From Lichenicola sp965198575 (lineage in GTDB: Bacteria > Pseudomonadota > Alphaproteobacteria > Acetobacterales > Acetobacteraceae), in NCBI RefSeq assembly GCF_965198575.1, contig NZ_OZ240671.1:3100001-3164000 (forward strand): 64,000 bases of DNA. The letters run 5' to 3'. This document shows positions 53,396-61,591 of the stretch, one piece after another; the first letter of the stretch is position 1, and every line of letters begins with the position of its first letter. The notes under the pieces are model-generated. The model saw nothing but the letters and a program-made list of their open reading frames with translations. It did not search any database and had not been told where the DNA came from. The position numbers and the translations under genes were made by a program.

Positions 53396-53548
53396 CCTCG
53401 GTCGGCCTCATATTCAGCTTCGTGGCCGCGATGGGACGCGATCCGGCACCTGCTGTCCATGCCCGATCGTCGCCGCAGCGTGTGCAGCATCGGCTGCGTA
53501 GCGAACGTCCCAGACTGCGCCGAACCCGTCTCTTTCCTGGTATTTTGC

Positions 53549-53577
53549 TTGACCCAGGAGACATCGTTTCAATAACA
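53549..53577 (+). promoter_or_regulatory. Candidate promoter of the holin-hydrolase/patatin pair
   Basis: TTGACC (53549-53554), 17 bases, and ATAACA (53572-53577) form the best hexamer pair in this gap. Transcription would begin near 53584, which argues for a start codon after that point. Confidence 0.4.
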
Positions 53578-53645
53578 TCATGAAATCAGATGTGCCCATG
53601 CGGATCGTGCCGGTCACGGGCGACACGCCGCAATCGTGGGAGTCC

Positions 53646-54638
53646 ATGATGTCTGGGTTTACGGGGCTGCTCGCGAGCGAGGCTGTCGCGAGTTTGGCGA
53701 CACCGGTGGTCGGTCGGCTGCTCGACTTCATTCCCGATCCGGAAAAACGCGCGGAGGAGGCCGCCTCGGCAGCGACGGCGCTTCTCGCAGCCGACGAGTC
53801 TCTGCTCAAGCAGCAGAACGACATCAATCTCGAGGAGGCGAAGAGCGAGAACCTCTTCGTTTCCGGCTGGCGACCTTTCATCGGCTGGTGCTGCGGCGCC
53901 GCCCTGCTCTGGCAGATCCTGCTGGCTCCGTTCGTCGCGTTCAACTGCGCCGTGTTCGGCTACCATCCGGCGCTGCCCGAACTGAACCCGGACTGGATGA
54001 CGGCGATCCTGGTGCCGCTCCTCGGCCTCGGCGCGATGCGCAGCGTGGAAAAGATCCAGCGTGTCGCCGGACCTCTGATGGGGACGACAAAGCCCGCTGC
54101 CGTGGCCCCGGCTCCACAGGCCGGCCTCAGCGTCGGCATGAAGCAGGCGGCGCTGACGACCCTGTTGTCGCGGCCGGCGGTGGCAACCCGGCCGGCACCG
54201 TCCGTCGCAGCCACACCCGCACCCGCCGCCGACACCCATGCGGCAACCCGCGACACCTTCGCCCGGACCCTATGGGGGGAGGCGCGCGGCGAGGGCCAGG
54301 CTGGAATGGAGGCCGTCGCCAACGTGATCTGCCGCCGGGCGGCGTTCCCGCGCTGGTGGGGCAACGATATCCGGTCGGTCTGCCTGGCGCCGTCGCAGTT
54401 CTCGTGCTGGCTGCCGGGCGACCCGAACCGGCCGAAGCTGCAGGCGGTCGACGCCACCGATGCCGCGTTCGCGACGGCACTCGACATCGCCGAGAGAGCG
54501 ATCGCGCAGACGCTGGTCGATCGGACCAACTCGGCGGACAGCTATGCGGACCTGAGCTCGGCGCACCCGATCTGGGCGAACGTGGCCAGGCAGACCGCGA
54601 TGATCGGGCGTCACACCTTCTTTCGCCTCGAGACATAG
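53646..54638 (+). CDS. Holin / SleB-type cell-wall hydrolase fusion
   Basis: This 330-residue protein joins two lysis functions. Residues 1-150 match the three-helix holin family associated with gene transfer agents: an amphipathic start (GLLASEAVASLATPVVGRLL), IPDPEKRAEE, an acidic helix, then WRPFIGWCCGAALLWQILLA and a second helix ILVPLLGLGAMRSVEKIQR. A Pro/Ala linker follows. Residues 210-330 are a SleB-like hydrolase (TLWGEARGEGQAGMEAVANV with the catalytic Glu, QFSCW, WANVARQTAMIGRHTFFR) that cuts peptidoglycan. GGGAG stands before the ATG pair at 53646/53649. ATGs at 53580 and 53598 are in frame but upstream of or close to the predicted transcription start. The patatin gene follows after 33 bases. 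Confidence 0.85.
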   Translation: MMSGFTGLLASEAVASLATPVVGRLLDFIPDPEKRAEEAASAATALLAADESLLKQQNDINLEEAKSENLFVSGWRPFIGWCCGAALLWQILLAPFVAFNCAVFGYHPALPELNPDWMTAILVPLLGLGAMRSVEKIQRVAGPLMGTTKPAAVAPAPQAGLSVGMKQAALTTLLSRPAVATRPAPSVAATPAPAADTHAATRDTFARTLWGEARGEGQAGMEAVANVICRRAAFPRWWGNDIRSVCLAPSQFSCWLPGDPNRPKLQAVDATDAAFATALDIAERAIAQTLVDRTNSADSYADLSSAHPIWANVARQTAMIGRHTFFRLET

Positions 54639-54671
54639 GGCGTCCAGGCAACTTCAGCGGGAGCAGCCGCA

Positions 54672-57600
54672 GTGCAGGGCTTCCGGCAACGTCTTCAGGG
54701 TTTGCCGCTCGGATCGATCGCGCGTTTGCGGATCCGGGCCCGCAGGGTGTGGCGGCGCAGTTCGCTGTCCGGCGGTGGGCGGGCGTTCCGGCGCTGGGTC
54801 GAGGCGCGTTGGGAGCGGAGCCAGACCGCCCCACCGGACACGTTCGAGATCCTGGAGAGCGGCCCTGCGCTGCGGCGGGAGGCCTCCAGGCTGGCGCCTT
54901 CCGCCGATGACGAGCTTGCCGCGATCTGCCTGTCCGGTGGTGGGATCCGCAGTGCCGCCTTCTGTCTCGGCGCCATCCGCCCGCTGCTCCGCGACGGGCT
55001 GCTCGACCAGTTCCACTACCTGTCGACGGTGTCCGGCGGCGGCTTCACGGGCAGCTGGCTGACGCGCTGGATCGCCGACCACGCGATGCCGCCGGACACC
55101 CTGCTCGATGACCCCGCCACCCTGCAGGCGCTGCGCCGCTACACCAACTACCTGACACCGGTGCCAGGGCTCGCGTCCCTCGACACCTGGGCGGGCATCC
55201 TGCTCTGGATCCGCAACACGCTGATCAACTGGGCGATCCTGCTGCCGGTGCTGCTCGGCCTGGCCGCCGCGATGATGCTCTATCTGCTCCTGTTGGGGAC
55301 CCTGGAGACCGGCGTGTTCGGCATCTGGCTGTCGCGGGCGGCGGGTGTGGCCGGGCTGTGCGGGCTGTGCGTGTCGATCCGGCAGGCGATCATCCTGCTG
55401 CCGAGCCATGAGCAACCCGACGTCGCCGATCCCACCAGGCCCGCCGGCCCGGATGCCGCGACGGTCATGCGCGCGATCGTCTGGCCCGGCCTCGCATGGG
55501 CGTTTCTCGCCCCGATCGCGGTGTTCCCGCTGCTGGCCGCCGGCCATGGTGTCGAGCCGGTGTGGCGACTGTTCTGGATCGCCGACCCGCACACGGCCGG
55601 GCTCTGTGCCAGCCAGATCCCGCCCGAGTTGGTGCCGGACCTGCTGGTTCGCGCGGATCCACCCTGCCGGCCCTGGCAGTGGCCGATCTGGATCCTGCCG
55701 TTCGGGAGTCTGCTCGCGGGTCTGCTGGCCTACCTGCTCGGCTGGATCCATGTCGCCCGCAGCTACCACGACGGGCAGCCGAAACGGCGCCGGTGGCCGC
55801 TGTACTGGGTGCGGCACGACGAGGCCTTCCGCAGGAACCGGCTCGCCTGGCTGTGCTCCTGTGCCTGCTCCGCCTTCATGCTGGGGGTGGGCGTGATCCT
55901 GGCGCAGGACGTGGCGGCGGTCTGGATCGCCGTCGCCGGGCCGCCCTGGGTGATGGGGTCCGACGTGCTGCGCTCGACCGTCTATGTGGCGCTGCGACGC
56001 GAGGGATTGCGCACCGCGCTCGACCGGGAGTGGCTGGCACGGCTGAACGCCGACAAGCTGCGCCTGGTGCTCGGATACGATGTCCTGGCCGCGGCGACAC
56101 TGCTGCTGCCGCCGCTGATCCTGGATGGCCGTGCCCAGCTCTGGAAGACCATCGTGGCGGTGGCGGGCTTCCTGAGCGGGCCTACCGCGGCCTGGATCGG
56201 CAGCAGCGCGAAGGCGGCGTTCCAGCCCGGAGACAGCACCGAGACCAAGCGGCCGCTGCTGCTGCGCTCCACGGTGTGGCTGCCGCTCGCCGCCCTGCTG
56301 TTCATCACGTCACTGCTGATGCTGTTCGGTCGGCTTGCGGCGCTGCTCACCTTCCGCATCGCGGAGGATGTGTGGGGATCGGCGCCCGACATCGGCGAGG
56401 CGTTCGTCGCGGCACTCCTGCTTCTGCTCGCCTGCCTGGCGGCGTCGCTGTCGATGGGCCGGATCGTGAAGATCAACCGCTTCTCGCTGCATGCGGTCTA
56501 TGCCAACCGGCTGATCCGCGCGTTCCTGGGCTCAGCGCGCCGGCTGCACACGCGGGCGCCGGACCCGTTCACGGATTTCGATCCTGCCGACAACACGCGC
56601 GTCGCGGACATGTTCGAGGACCGCGAACGCGGCCGGCCGGCACGGCTGTTTCCGGTCATCAACGCGACCCTGAACGTCACCCAGACCACCGATACTGCGC
56701 GGGCGGAGCGCAAGGCGGTGCCGTTCACCATCACGCCGCTGCATTGCGGATCGCGGTTCCTGCGTGGCGGAACCGGCGCCTATGTCCCGACGGCCTGCTA
56801 TGCCGGCGGGGAAGGGCGCGAAACCGGACCCGAGGATAAGAGCCGCGGACTCTCGCTCGGCACCGCGATGACGCTGTCGGGTGCGGCGGTCAGTCCCAAC
56901 ATGGGATATCACTCCTCGGCGCTGACCGCGTTCGTCATGACGCTGTTCAACGTACGGCTCGGCGCCTGGATGCCCAACCCGGGGATGAGCCTGCCGACGC
57001 GGCAGCCCTGGATCAGCCGGTTCGCGACATGGATCAATTCCGGCTCGCTGAAGCGTGTCGCCGGCATCGCGACCGGCATCCCACCGGATCTGGACGGCCC
57101 GAGGCAGCGACAGCACTGGATGCAGCAGGCCAGCCCGCACGACGCGCTCTGGCCGATGCTGCAGGAACTGCTCGGCACGACGCGCATGGACAGCCGCTAC
57201 GTCTATCTGTCGGATGGCGGCCATTTCGACAATCTCGGTCTCTACGAGATGCTGCATCGGCGATGCCGTCGGATCCTGGTGATCGATGCCGGCCAGGACG
57301 GCAAGTATGTCTATACCGACCTCGGCCGCACCCTGCAGCACGCACTCCTCGATCTCGGCGTGACGGTCGACTTCATCAGCCCGATCCGGACCGGCGAGCC
57401 GACGCTGCATAATCATGGCGCCTTTGCCGAGATCACCTATCCGGCGCGGGATGGCCGGGATCCGGCGTCCGGCCAGCTGGTCTATATCAAGCCGTGGCTG
57501 CCGCCGGAGGCACCGGCGGAGCTGCACGCATTCGCCGCCCTGAAGCAGAGCTTCCCGCACGCCAGCACCGCCGACCAGTTCTTCACCGAGAGCGATTTCG

Positions 57601-57716
57601 AGAGCTACCGCCGGCTCGGCGACTACCTGGTCGACCAGATCCTGAAGGGCGTCCTGCCGGATGCGGGCGGCACGCTGGAAGAGCTGTTCGATCGGCTGCG
57701 GGTGCTCGCCCGATAG
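54672..57716 (+). CDS. Multi-membrane patatin-like phospholipase
   Basis: This 1014-residue protein carries patatin phospholipase motifs at both ends. Near residue 91 is the oxyanion loop LSGGGIRSAAF, and near 121 the nucleophile STVSGGGFTGSW (S-G-G-G, first Gly of GxSxG replaced by Thr). Near 847 is the catalytic Asp in YLSDGGHFDNLGLYEML. Between them, residues 170-620, lie about eight to nine hydrophobic helices (for example LINWAILLPVLLGLAAAMML and LPLAALLFITSLLMLFGRLA). It is probably an inner-membrane acyl hydrolase. The start is GTG at 54672 behind GGGAG. It is cotranscribed with the holin-hydrolase fusion. Confidence 0.85.
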   Translation: MQGFRQRLQGLPLGSIARLRIRARRVWRRSSLSGGGRAFRRWVEARWERSQTAPPDTFEILESGPALRREASRLAPSADDELAAICLSGGGIRSAAFCLGAIRPLLRDGLLDQFHYLSTVSGGGFTGSWLTRWIADHAMPPDTLLDDPATLQALRRYTNYLTPVPGLASLDTWAGILLWIRNTLINWAILLPVLLGLAAAMMLYLLLLGTLETGVFGIWLSRAAGVAGLCGLCVSIRQAIILLPSHEQPDVADPTRPAGPDAATVMRAIVWPGLAWAFLAPIAVFPLLAAGHGVEPVWRLFWIADPHTAGLCASQIPPELVPDLLVRADPPCRPWQWPIWILPFGSLLAGLLAYLLGWIHVARSYHDGQPKRRRWPLYWVRHDEAFRRNRLAWLCSCACSAFMLGVGVILAQDVAAVWIAVAGPPWVMGSDVLRSTVYVALRREGLRTALDREWLARLNADKLRLVLGYDVLAAATLLLPPLILDGRAQLWKTIVAVAGFLSGPTAAWIGSSAKAAFQPGDSTETKRPLLLRSTVWLPLAALLFITSLLMLFGRLAALLTFRIAEDVWGSAPDIGEAFVAALLLLLACLAASLSMGRIVKINRFSLHAVYANRLIRAFLGSARRLHTRAPDPFTDFDPADNTRVADMFEDRERGRPARLFPVINATLNVTQTTDTARAERKAVPFTITPLHCGSRFLRGGTGAYVPTACYAGGEGRETGPEDKSRGLSLGTAMTLSGAAVSPNMGYHSSALTAFVMTLFNVRLGAWMPNPGMSLPTRQPWISRFATWINSGSLKRVAGIATGIPPDLDGPRQRQHWMQQASPHDALWPMLQELLGTTRMDSRYVYLSDGGHFDNLGLYEMLHRRCRRILVIDAGQDGKYVYTDLGRTLQHALLDLGVTVDFISPIRTGEPTLHNHGAFAEITYPARDGRDPASGQLVYIKPWLPPEAPAELHAFAALKQSFPHASTADQFFTESDFESYRRLGDYLVDQILKGVLPDAGGTLEELFDRLRVLAR

Positions 57717-57789
57717 GGCTGGACCATCATCCGACGGGCCTTGCTAACCGATCGGACAAGGATGCTCGTCACGACAACGACCTGGAGTG

Positions 57790-57817
57790 TTTTTCCGATC
57801 CCGTTCGACCGGAAAAA
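57790..57817. terminator. Possible bidirectional terminator
   Basis: TTTTTCCG (57790-57797) and CGGAAAAA (57810-57817) form an eight-base stem with a 12-base loop between the convergent patatin and SH3-protein genes. The T/A runs are in the stem itself, so it could act in both directions, but the G/C core is short. Confidence 0.45.
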
Positions 57818-57820
57818 GCT

Positions 57821-58705
57821 CTAGCGCGGCGGCTGGTCCGGTCTGCCCTGGCCACGATCCGGCGGACCATGGGCTTCGGGTCCGGGACCGGCCGGACCGT
57901 GTCCGCCGCCTGGCCCGGCACCCGGCCCACCGGGTCCACGCTCCGGACCGCCGCCTGGCCCCCCGGGTCCGCGCTCCGGACCGGCCCCCGGTCGGAATTG
58001 TTGCGGCCGCTCACCCTGCGCCGGCTGCGGGCCACGTTGTCCCCCCGCAGGTCCCTCCGCGGGCCGGCCCTCGGGTCGGCCCTGGAACCCTGCAGCCTGG
58101 CCTCCCTGCGGACGACCGGGTTCGCCGCCGCCGTGGCCGCCGCGGTTGAAGTCCGGACCACCGCCGCCCGGACCCCGATCGCCCGGACCCCGATCGCCTG
58201 GTCCCCGATCGCCTGGTCCGCGATCTCCCGGGCCGCCACCGCCGCGGCCACCATCGAAGCCATGACCGTGGTCGAAGCCAGGCCCGCCACCGCCGTGCCA
58301 GCGATCGACGGGGGAGTACCAGGACCGACCGCGATAGTAGCGGCCCCAGTAGGTGTTGAAATCGAACCCGATGAAGGGGACGCCGATCTCCTGGCCGTAG
58401 CCCTCGAGCGGCACCTCCCGGTTCTGGTACGCGATCTCGACGCCGGGGCCGGCCACCCAGCCGCGCAGACCGCCGGTCGCACCTGCCACGGCGACATCGC
58501 ACCAGCTCCAGCCGTCGAGGCAGCCGAAGACCTCGGCCGGCGTGCCTTGCGGCAGCGAGGCGATCCACGGGTAATCGACGCCCGGTCCGGCGCGCAGGTT
58601 GATCGGTTGGCTGATATATCCGGGGGCGGCTGCGGCGGAGCCTGCCACCACCGAAACGGCAACCAGGGCGGCAGCGGCGCTCCTGGTGAATGTGCTGATG
58701 GTCAT
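57821..58705 (-). CDS. Exported SH3-domain protein with Gly/Pro-rich tail
   Basis: This 294-residue protein has a signal peptide (residues 1-27, ending AGSAAAA). A bacterial SH3 domain follows at about residues 30-95 (INLRAGPGVDYPWIASLPQG, AEVFGCLDGWSWCDV, GLRGWVAG), with a paired Cys. A segment rich in Tyr/Trp comes next (GFDFNTYWGRYYRGRSWYS), then about 150 residues of Gly, Pro, Arg and Gln repeats including four GDRGP units. Such domains bind cell-wall peptides. GGGAGATC precedes the ATG. It follows the CHAP-domain gene by 92 bases on the same strand, so both may be in one operon. Confidence 0.85.
   Translation of the reverse strand: MTISTFTRSAAAALVAVSVVAGSAAAAPGYISQPINLRAGPGVDYPWIASLPQGTPAEVFGCLDGWSWCDVAVAGATGGLRGWVAGPGVEIAYQNREVPLEGYGQEIGVPFIGFDFNTYWGRYYRGRSWYSPVDRWHGGGGPGFDHGHGFDGGRGGGGPGDRGPGDRGPGDRGPGDRGPGGGGPDFNRGGHGGGEPGRPQGGQAAGFQGRPEGRPAEGPAGGQRGPQPAQGERPQQFRPGAGPERGPGGPGGGPERGPGGPGAGPGGGHGPAGPGPEAHGPPDRGQGRPDQPPR
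58168..58230. repeat. Four 15-base tandem repeats coding GDRGP
   Basis: Four nearly identical 15-base units (core CCCCGATCGCC) encode GDRGP four times in the SH3 protein. Such in-frame repeats can change in number by slippage and alter tail length. Confidence 0.85.
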
Positions 58706-58797
58706 GCCGATCTCCCGAGGCTCGTCAGGATAGGCAGGATCGGCGGCCATTGCGGCGGCAATACGACCGGCGCGTGGTGTTATCGACGATCCGGCGC

Positions 58798-59499
58798 TCA
58801 GCGCAGGTCGCGGTTCGGGGCATCGTCGGACAGGCTGGACGAGGACAGGCTGGTGCCGTCCGCCATCACCGGCATCTCGGCGACCTCGGTGCCGGCGCGC
58901 AGGTCCGACGGCGCCCGGTTGCCGAGGCGCGGCACGATGACGTCGCTGCGGGCGGTGATGATCCGGCCGGTGGTGTCCGGGCGCGCGTAGATGAAGCCGT
59001 AGGTCGGGTAGATGCTGCCGTAATTGTCGTCGCGGCCCATGCCGACGCGCACCGCGGTCCAATCGTTGTTCTCCGACACATCCACCACCGACACGTTGCG
59101 GGTGATGCCGCGCGAGTTCCAGTGCGACTGGTCGATCTGGATGGTGCGGCTGTCGACGACGCTGGTCACCACCGCGACGTGGCCCAGGCGCATGCGGGCA
59201 TTGGCGCGGAAGTTGAGAACGCTGCCGATCTCGGGGGCGGCGCCGCGGGCATACACGCCTTCGGCGTTCTGCCACCAGTTGGCGGCATTGCCGGACAGGG
59301 CGATGTCGGTGTCGGCGCGGGCGAACGCGACGCACTGGAGGACCGGAAGGCCGGCCCGGCGCGCATGCTGGTAGCCCGCGTGGCGGATGCCCGCATGGTG
59401 GTGGCTGCGGGCATCGGCTTGAATCGTGGGAAGCAGGACCACGCAGGACGCCGCCAGGACCACTCCCTGAACCAGCTTCTTGATCGAGGTCAACTGCAT
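58798..59499 (-). CDS. Exported CHAP-domain peptidoglycan hydrolase
   Basis: This 233-residue protein opens with a signal peptide (residues 1-30, LVQGVVLAASCVVLLPTIQA). A CHAP domain has the catalytic cysteine in LQCVAFARADTDIALSGNAA near residue 58, the NWWQNAEGVYARG loop, and the histidine in GHVAVVTSVVD near 112, followed by the acid in IQIDQSHWN. The C-terminus is an Asp/Ser/Arg-rich tail. It probably cuts amide or peptide bonds of peptidoglycan in the periplasm. GGAGGACCGG precedes the ATG at 59499. The SH3 protein downstream may supply wall binding. Confidence 0.87.
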   Translation of the reverse strand: MQLTSIKKLVQGVVLAASCVVLLPTIQADARSHHHAGIRHAGYQHARRAGLPVLQCVAFARADTDIALSGNAANWWQNAEGVYARGAAPEIGSVLNFRANARMRLGHVAVVTSVVDSRTIQIDQSHWNSRGITRNVSVVDVSENNDWTAVRVGMGRDDNYGSIYPTYGFIYARPDTTGRIITARSDVIVPRLGNRAPSDLRAGTEVAEMPVMADGTSLSSSSLSDDAPNRDLR

Positions 59500-59781
59500 C
59501 CGGTCCTCCAGCCTCACCATCTCGTGAACAGCTGGTAACAACGAAAATGCAACCCTGGCAATCGCTAGTGTCGCCTCTCGGCCGGTAACGATGTCATTCG
59601 ACGAAAAACCACACCTTGCATCCCGAGTTCTAGGACAGGGGTCCTATCAGGCGGCTCAGTCCGGGGGCGTCGTCGATTCCGTGCCGGCACGGATGCGAAA
59701 TGATATGATCACGTTGCACGATTGTCACAGTTCGTGCATCACCGTGACATGAATCACGCATCCAGCCGGCCCGGCTTCGGG
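59500..59781. promoter_or_regulatory. Upstream region of the CHAP-SH3 pair, with an inverted repeat
   Basis: This gap should hold the promoter of the CHAP gene. TGTCAC (59723-59728) and GTGACA (59744-59749) form a perfect inverted repeat with 15 bases between. A TAGGAC/GTCCTA hairpin lies at 59629-59644. Neither has a T run, so an operator is likelier than a terminator. No reading frame of note. Confidence 0.4.
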
Positions 59782-60132
59782 TCATTTCGTCGTGATCAGC
59801 ATCACCTCGACGAGCATGCGGGGATCGGCGAGGACGGCCTGGACACAGGCACGCGCCGGCGCCTCGCCTTCCGGCAGCCACTCCTGCCAAAGCGTGTTGA
59901 ACTCGGCCCGGTCGTTCATGTCCTTCAGCCAGATCTGCGCCTGCAGCAGGCGCGAGCTGTCGGTGCCATGCTCCTCCAGCACGCTGTCGAGCTGCTCCAG
60001 GATGTCGCGGGTCTGGCCCTTGAGATCGCGCTCCAGGTCGCGGGCCACCATGCCCTGGGTGAAGACGAAGCCGTGATACTCGACCACCTTTGACATGATG
60101 GCGTTCGGTTCGGTGCGGATGATCTTGGCCAT
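59782..60132 (-). CDS. RidA-family protein
   Basis: This 116-residue trimeric protein matches the RidA/YjgF/UK114 family. It has VVEYHGFVFTQGMVARDLER, the helix QTRDILEQLDSVLEEHGTDS and AQIWLKDMNDRAEFNTLWQE. EGEAPARACVQAVLADPRML includes the conserved Arg that binds the substrate carboxylate. RidA removes reactive enamine intermediates, although this branch (Rid2-7) has other substrates. GAGGAGC precedes the ATG. It follows the MobA-like gene by 46 bases. Confidence 0.9.
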   Translation of the reverse strand: MAKIIRTEPNAIMSKVVEYHGFVFTQGMVARDLERDLKGQTRDILEQLDSVLEEHGTDSSRLLQAQIWLKDMNDRAEFNTLWQEWLPEGEAPARACVQAVLADPRMLVEVMLITTK

Positions 60133-60178
60133 GCTCGGCTCCTCGAAGGGGGTTGTGTCCTGCGTGCTGACCGCCCGG

Positions 60179-60802
60179 TCAGCGTCTAGCGCCGCGGGAG
60201 AATAGGGCCAGTCGCTCCGGAGTGTCGAAATCCTCGAGCACCGCGGCATCGCCGGTCTCGATCGACAGCACATGCGTCGAGGACAGTTCCAGCAGCGCGC
60301 GCGCACCGGTGTCGCCCCGCAGCGCCAGAAGCTCGGCGAACATCGACCGGTTCCACAAGACCGGATTGCCGCGGCGCCCACTGGCCAGCGGGACCAGCGC
60401 ATCGGCTTGGACGGTGGCATCGCGGCAGGCTTCGAGCAGACGGTTGATCAGCACCGAGCCGACCAGCGGCATGTCGGCAAGGCACACGAGGGCGGCGTCC
60501 CAACCGAGCCTGGTCGCATGGGCGATCCCGGCCCTCAGACTGCCGGCGATGCCCTCCGCATGATCCGGTGCCTCGAGCAGGGTCGGCCCCGCCGCCGGTC
60601 CGATGGCGCGGCGGATCCTGTCCTGGTCATGGCCGACCACCAGCACCACGTCGTCGAGAGTGCTGCCGCACACCTCTGCCAGCGTGCGCGCGAGCATGGT
60701 CCGGCCTCCCGGGTCGGTGGCGAGCAGCTTGTCGAATGGGGCTGCACGCCGGCCGGCGCCCGCGGCCAGCACGATGCCGCCGATCAGGAGCGGCGCGCTC
60801 AC
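60179..60802 (-). CDS. MobA/MocA-like nucleotidyltransferase
   Basis: This 207-residue protein has the nucleotidyltransferase loop GGIVLAAGAGRRAAPFDKLL. Next come VVLVVGHDQDRI, LVCLADMPLVGSVLI (metal-binding Asp), GRRGNPVLWNRSMF and LEDFDTPE. This is the MocA pattern, which adds CMP or GMP to the molybdenum cofactor. The start is GTG. It lies just downstream of the two XdhC-type genes, which points to cofactor loading of a xanthine-dehydrogenase-family enzyme encoded outside the window. Confidence 0.88.
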   Translation of the reverse strand: MSAPLLIGGIVLAAGAGRRAAPFDKLLATDPGGRTMLARTLAEVCGSTLDDVVLVVGHDQDRIRRAIGPAAGPTLLEAPDHAEGIAGSLRAGIAHATRLGWDAALVCLADMPLVGSVLINRLLEACRDATVQADALVPLASGRRGNPVLWNRSMFAELLALRGDTGARALLELSSTHVLSIETGDAAVLEDFDTPERLALFSRGARR

Positions 60803-60811
60803 GAGGGCCGC

Positions 60812-60864
60812 CTGCTCACGATTGCCACCTGCTCCAGGATTGCCGGCTGCTCACGATTGCCAGC
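60812..60864. repeat. Three 17-18-base direct repeats
   Basis: The unit CTGCTCACGATTGCCA occurs at 60812 and 60847, with a divergent middle copy (CTGCTCCAGGATTGCC) at 60829. It spans the end of the XdhC-type gene and the gap before the MobA-like gene, and looks like a local duplication that may have moved the stop codon. Confidence 0.75.
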
Positions 60865-61591
60865 CGCTCCGGTCGGCGAGCGCGCCGCCGCGGCGGACCG
60901 CGACGATCTCGGCCAGGATCGAGAGCGCGATCTCGGGTGCGCCGATCGCCCCGATCGCCAGCCCGACCGGCCCGCGGATCCGCCCGATCGCCGCATCGTC
61001 GAAACCGGCCTCGCGCAGCCGCTGCCGCCTCGCCTGCTGCGTCTTCCGCGAGCCGAGCGCACCTATATAGAAGGAGGGGCCACCCAGGGCGACGTCGAGC
61101 GCCGGATCGTCGAGCTTGGGGTCGTGGGTCAGGGTCACGATGGCGCTGTGGCGGTCCACCCGCAGCCCGCGCAGGGCGTCGTCCGGCCACTCGGTCACCA
61201 GATCGATGCCGGGGAAGCGCTCGGCGGTGGCAAAGCTGGTGCGTGGATCGATCACGCTGACGGCGATCCCGGCCGCGACCGCCAGCGGCGCCAGCACCTG
61301 GGCGATATGCACGGCACCCACCAGCAGCAGTCGCGGCGGCGGCGCATGCACGTGCAGGAACCAGTCCTGGCCGTCGATCCCGACGACGCGGCTGCGATCG
61401 GACGTGGCGATCCGGGCCGCGGCTTCGATCAGCAGGTCCGTCGGCAGGTCCGGCGGCTGTGTGGTCGGTCGGTAGCGACCATCCTCATCGAGCAACAGCA
61501 GCTGTGCGCCATCCGGAAGCCGGGTGGCGAGCACGGCCAGCTGCCGGTCGCGCCTGGCATCGGACAGGCGCTGGATGGTGTCGGGGGTCAT
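60851..61591 (-). CDS. XdhC-family protein, Rossmann-domain half
   Basis: This 246-residue protein is the C-terminal half of XdhC. It has DGQDWFLHVHAPPPRLLLVG, then AVHIAQVLAPLAVAAGIAVS with the VIDPR segment. The conserved VTLTHDPKLDDPAL and YIGALGSRKTQQARRQRL follow, then RIRGPVGLAIGA and PEIALSILAEI. XdhC carries molybdenum cofactor to xanthine dehydrogenase-type enzymes and protects it during sulfuration. The ATG overlaps the stop of the CoxI-like half (ATGA). Together the two equal one full-length XdhC. Confidence 0.9.
   Translation of the reverse strand: MTPDTIQRLSDARRDRQLAVLATRLPDGAQLLLLDEDGRYRPTTQPPDLPTDLLIEAAARIATSDRSRVVGIDGQDWFLHVHAPPPRLLLVGAVHIAQVLAPLAVAAGIAVSVIDPRTSFATAERFPGIDLVTEWPDDALRGLRVDRHSAIVTLTHDPKLDDPALDVALGGPSFYIGALGSRKTQQARRQRLREAGFDDAAIGRIRGPVGLAIGAIGAPEIALSILAEIVAVRRGGALADRSGWQS

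Noticed and set aside
53580..54638. Holin-hydrolase start at the first ATG, 53580
   Set aside because: No ribosome-binding site stands before it and the candidate promoter would start transcription after it. 53646 has GGGAG and fits the family start, though high third-position G+C upstream leaves 53598 possible.
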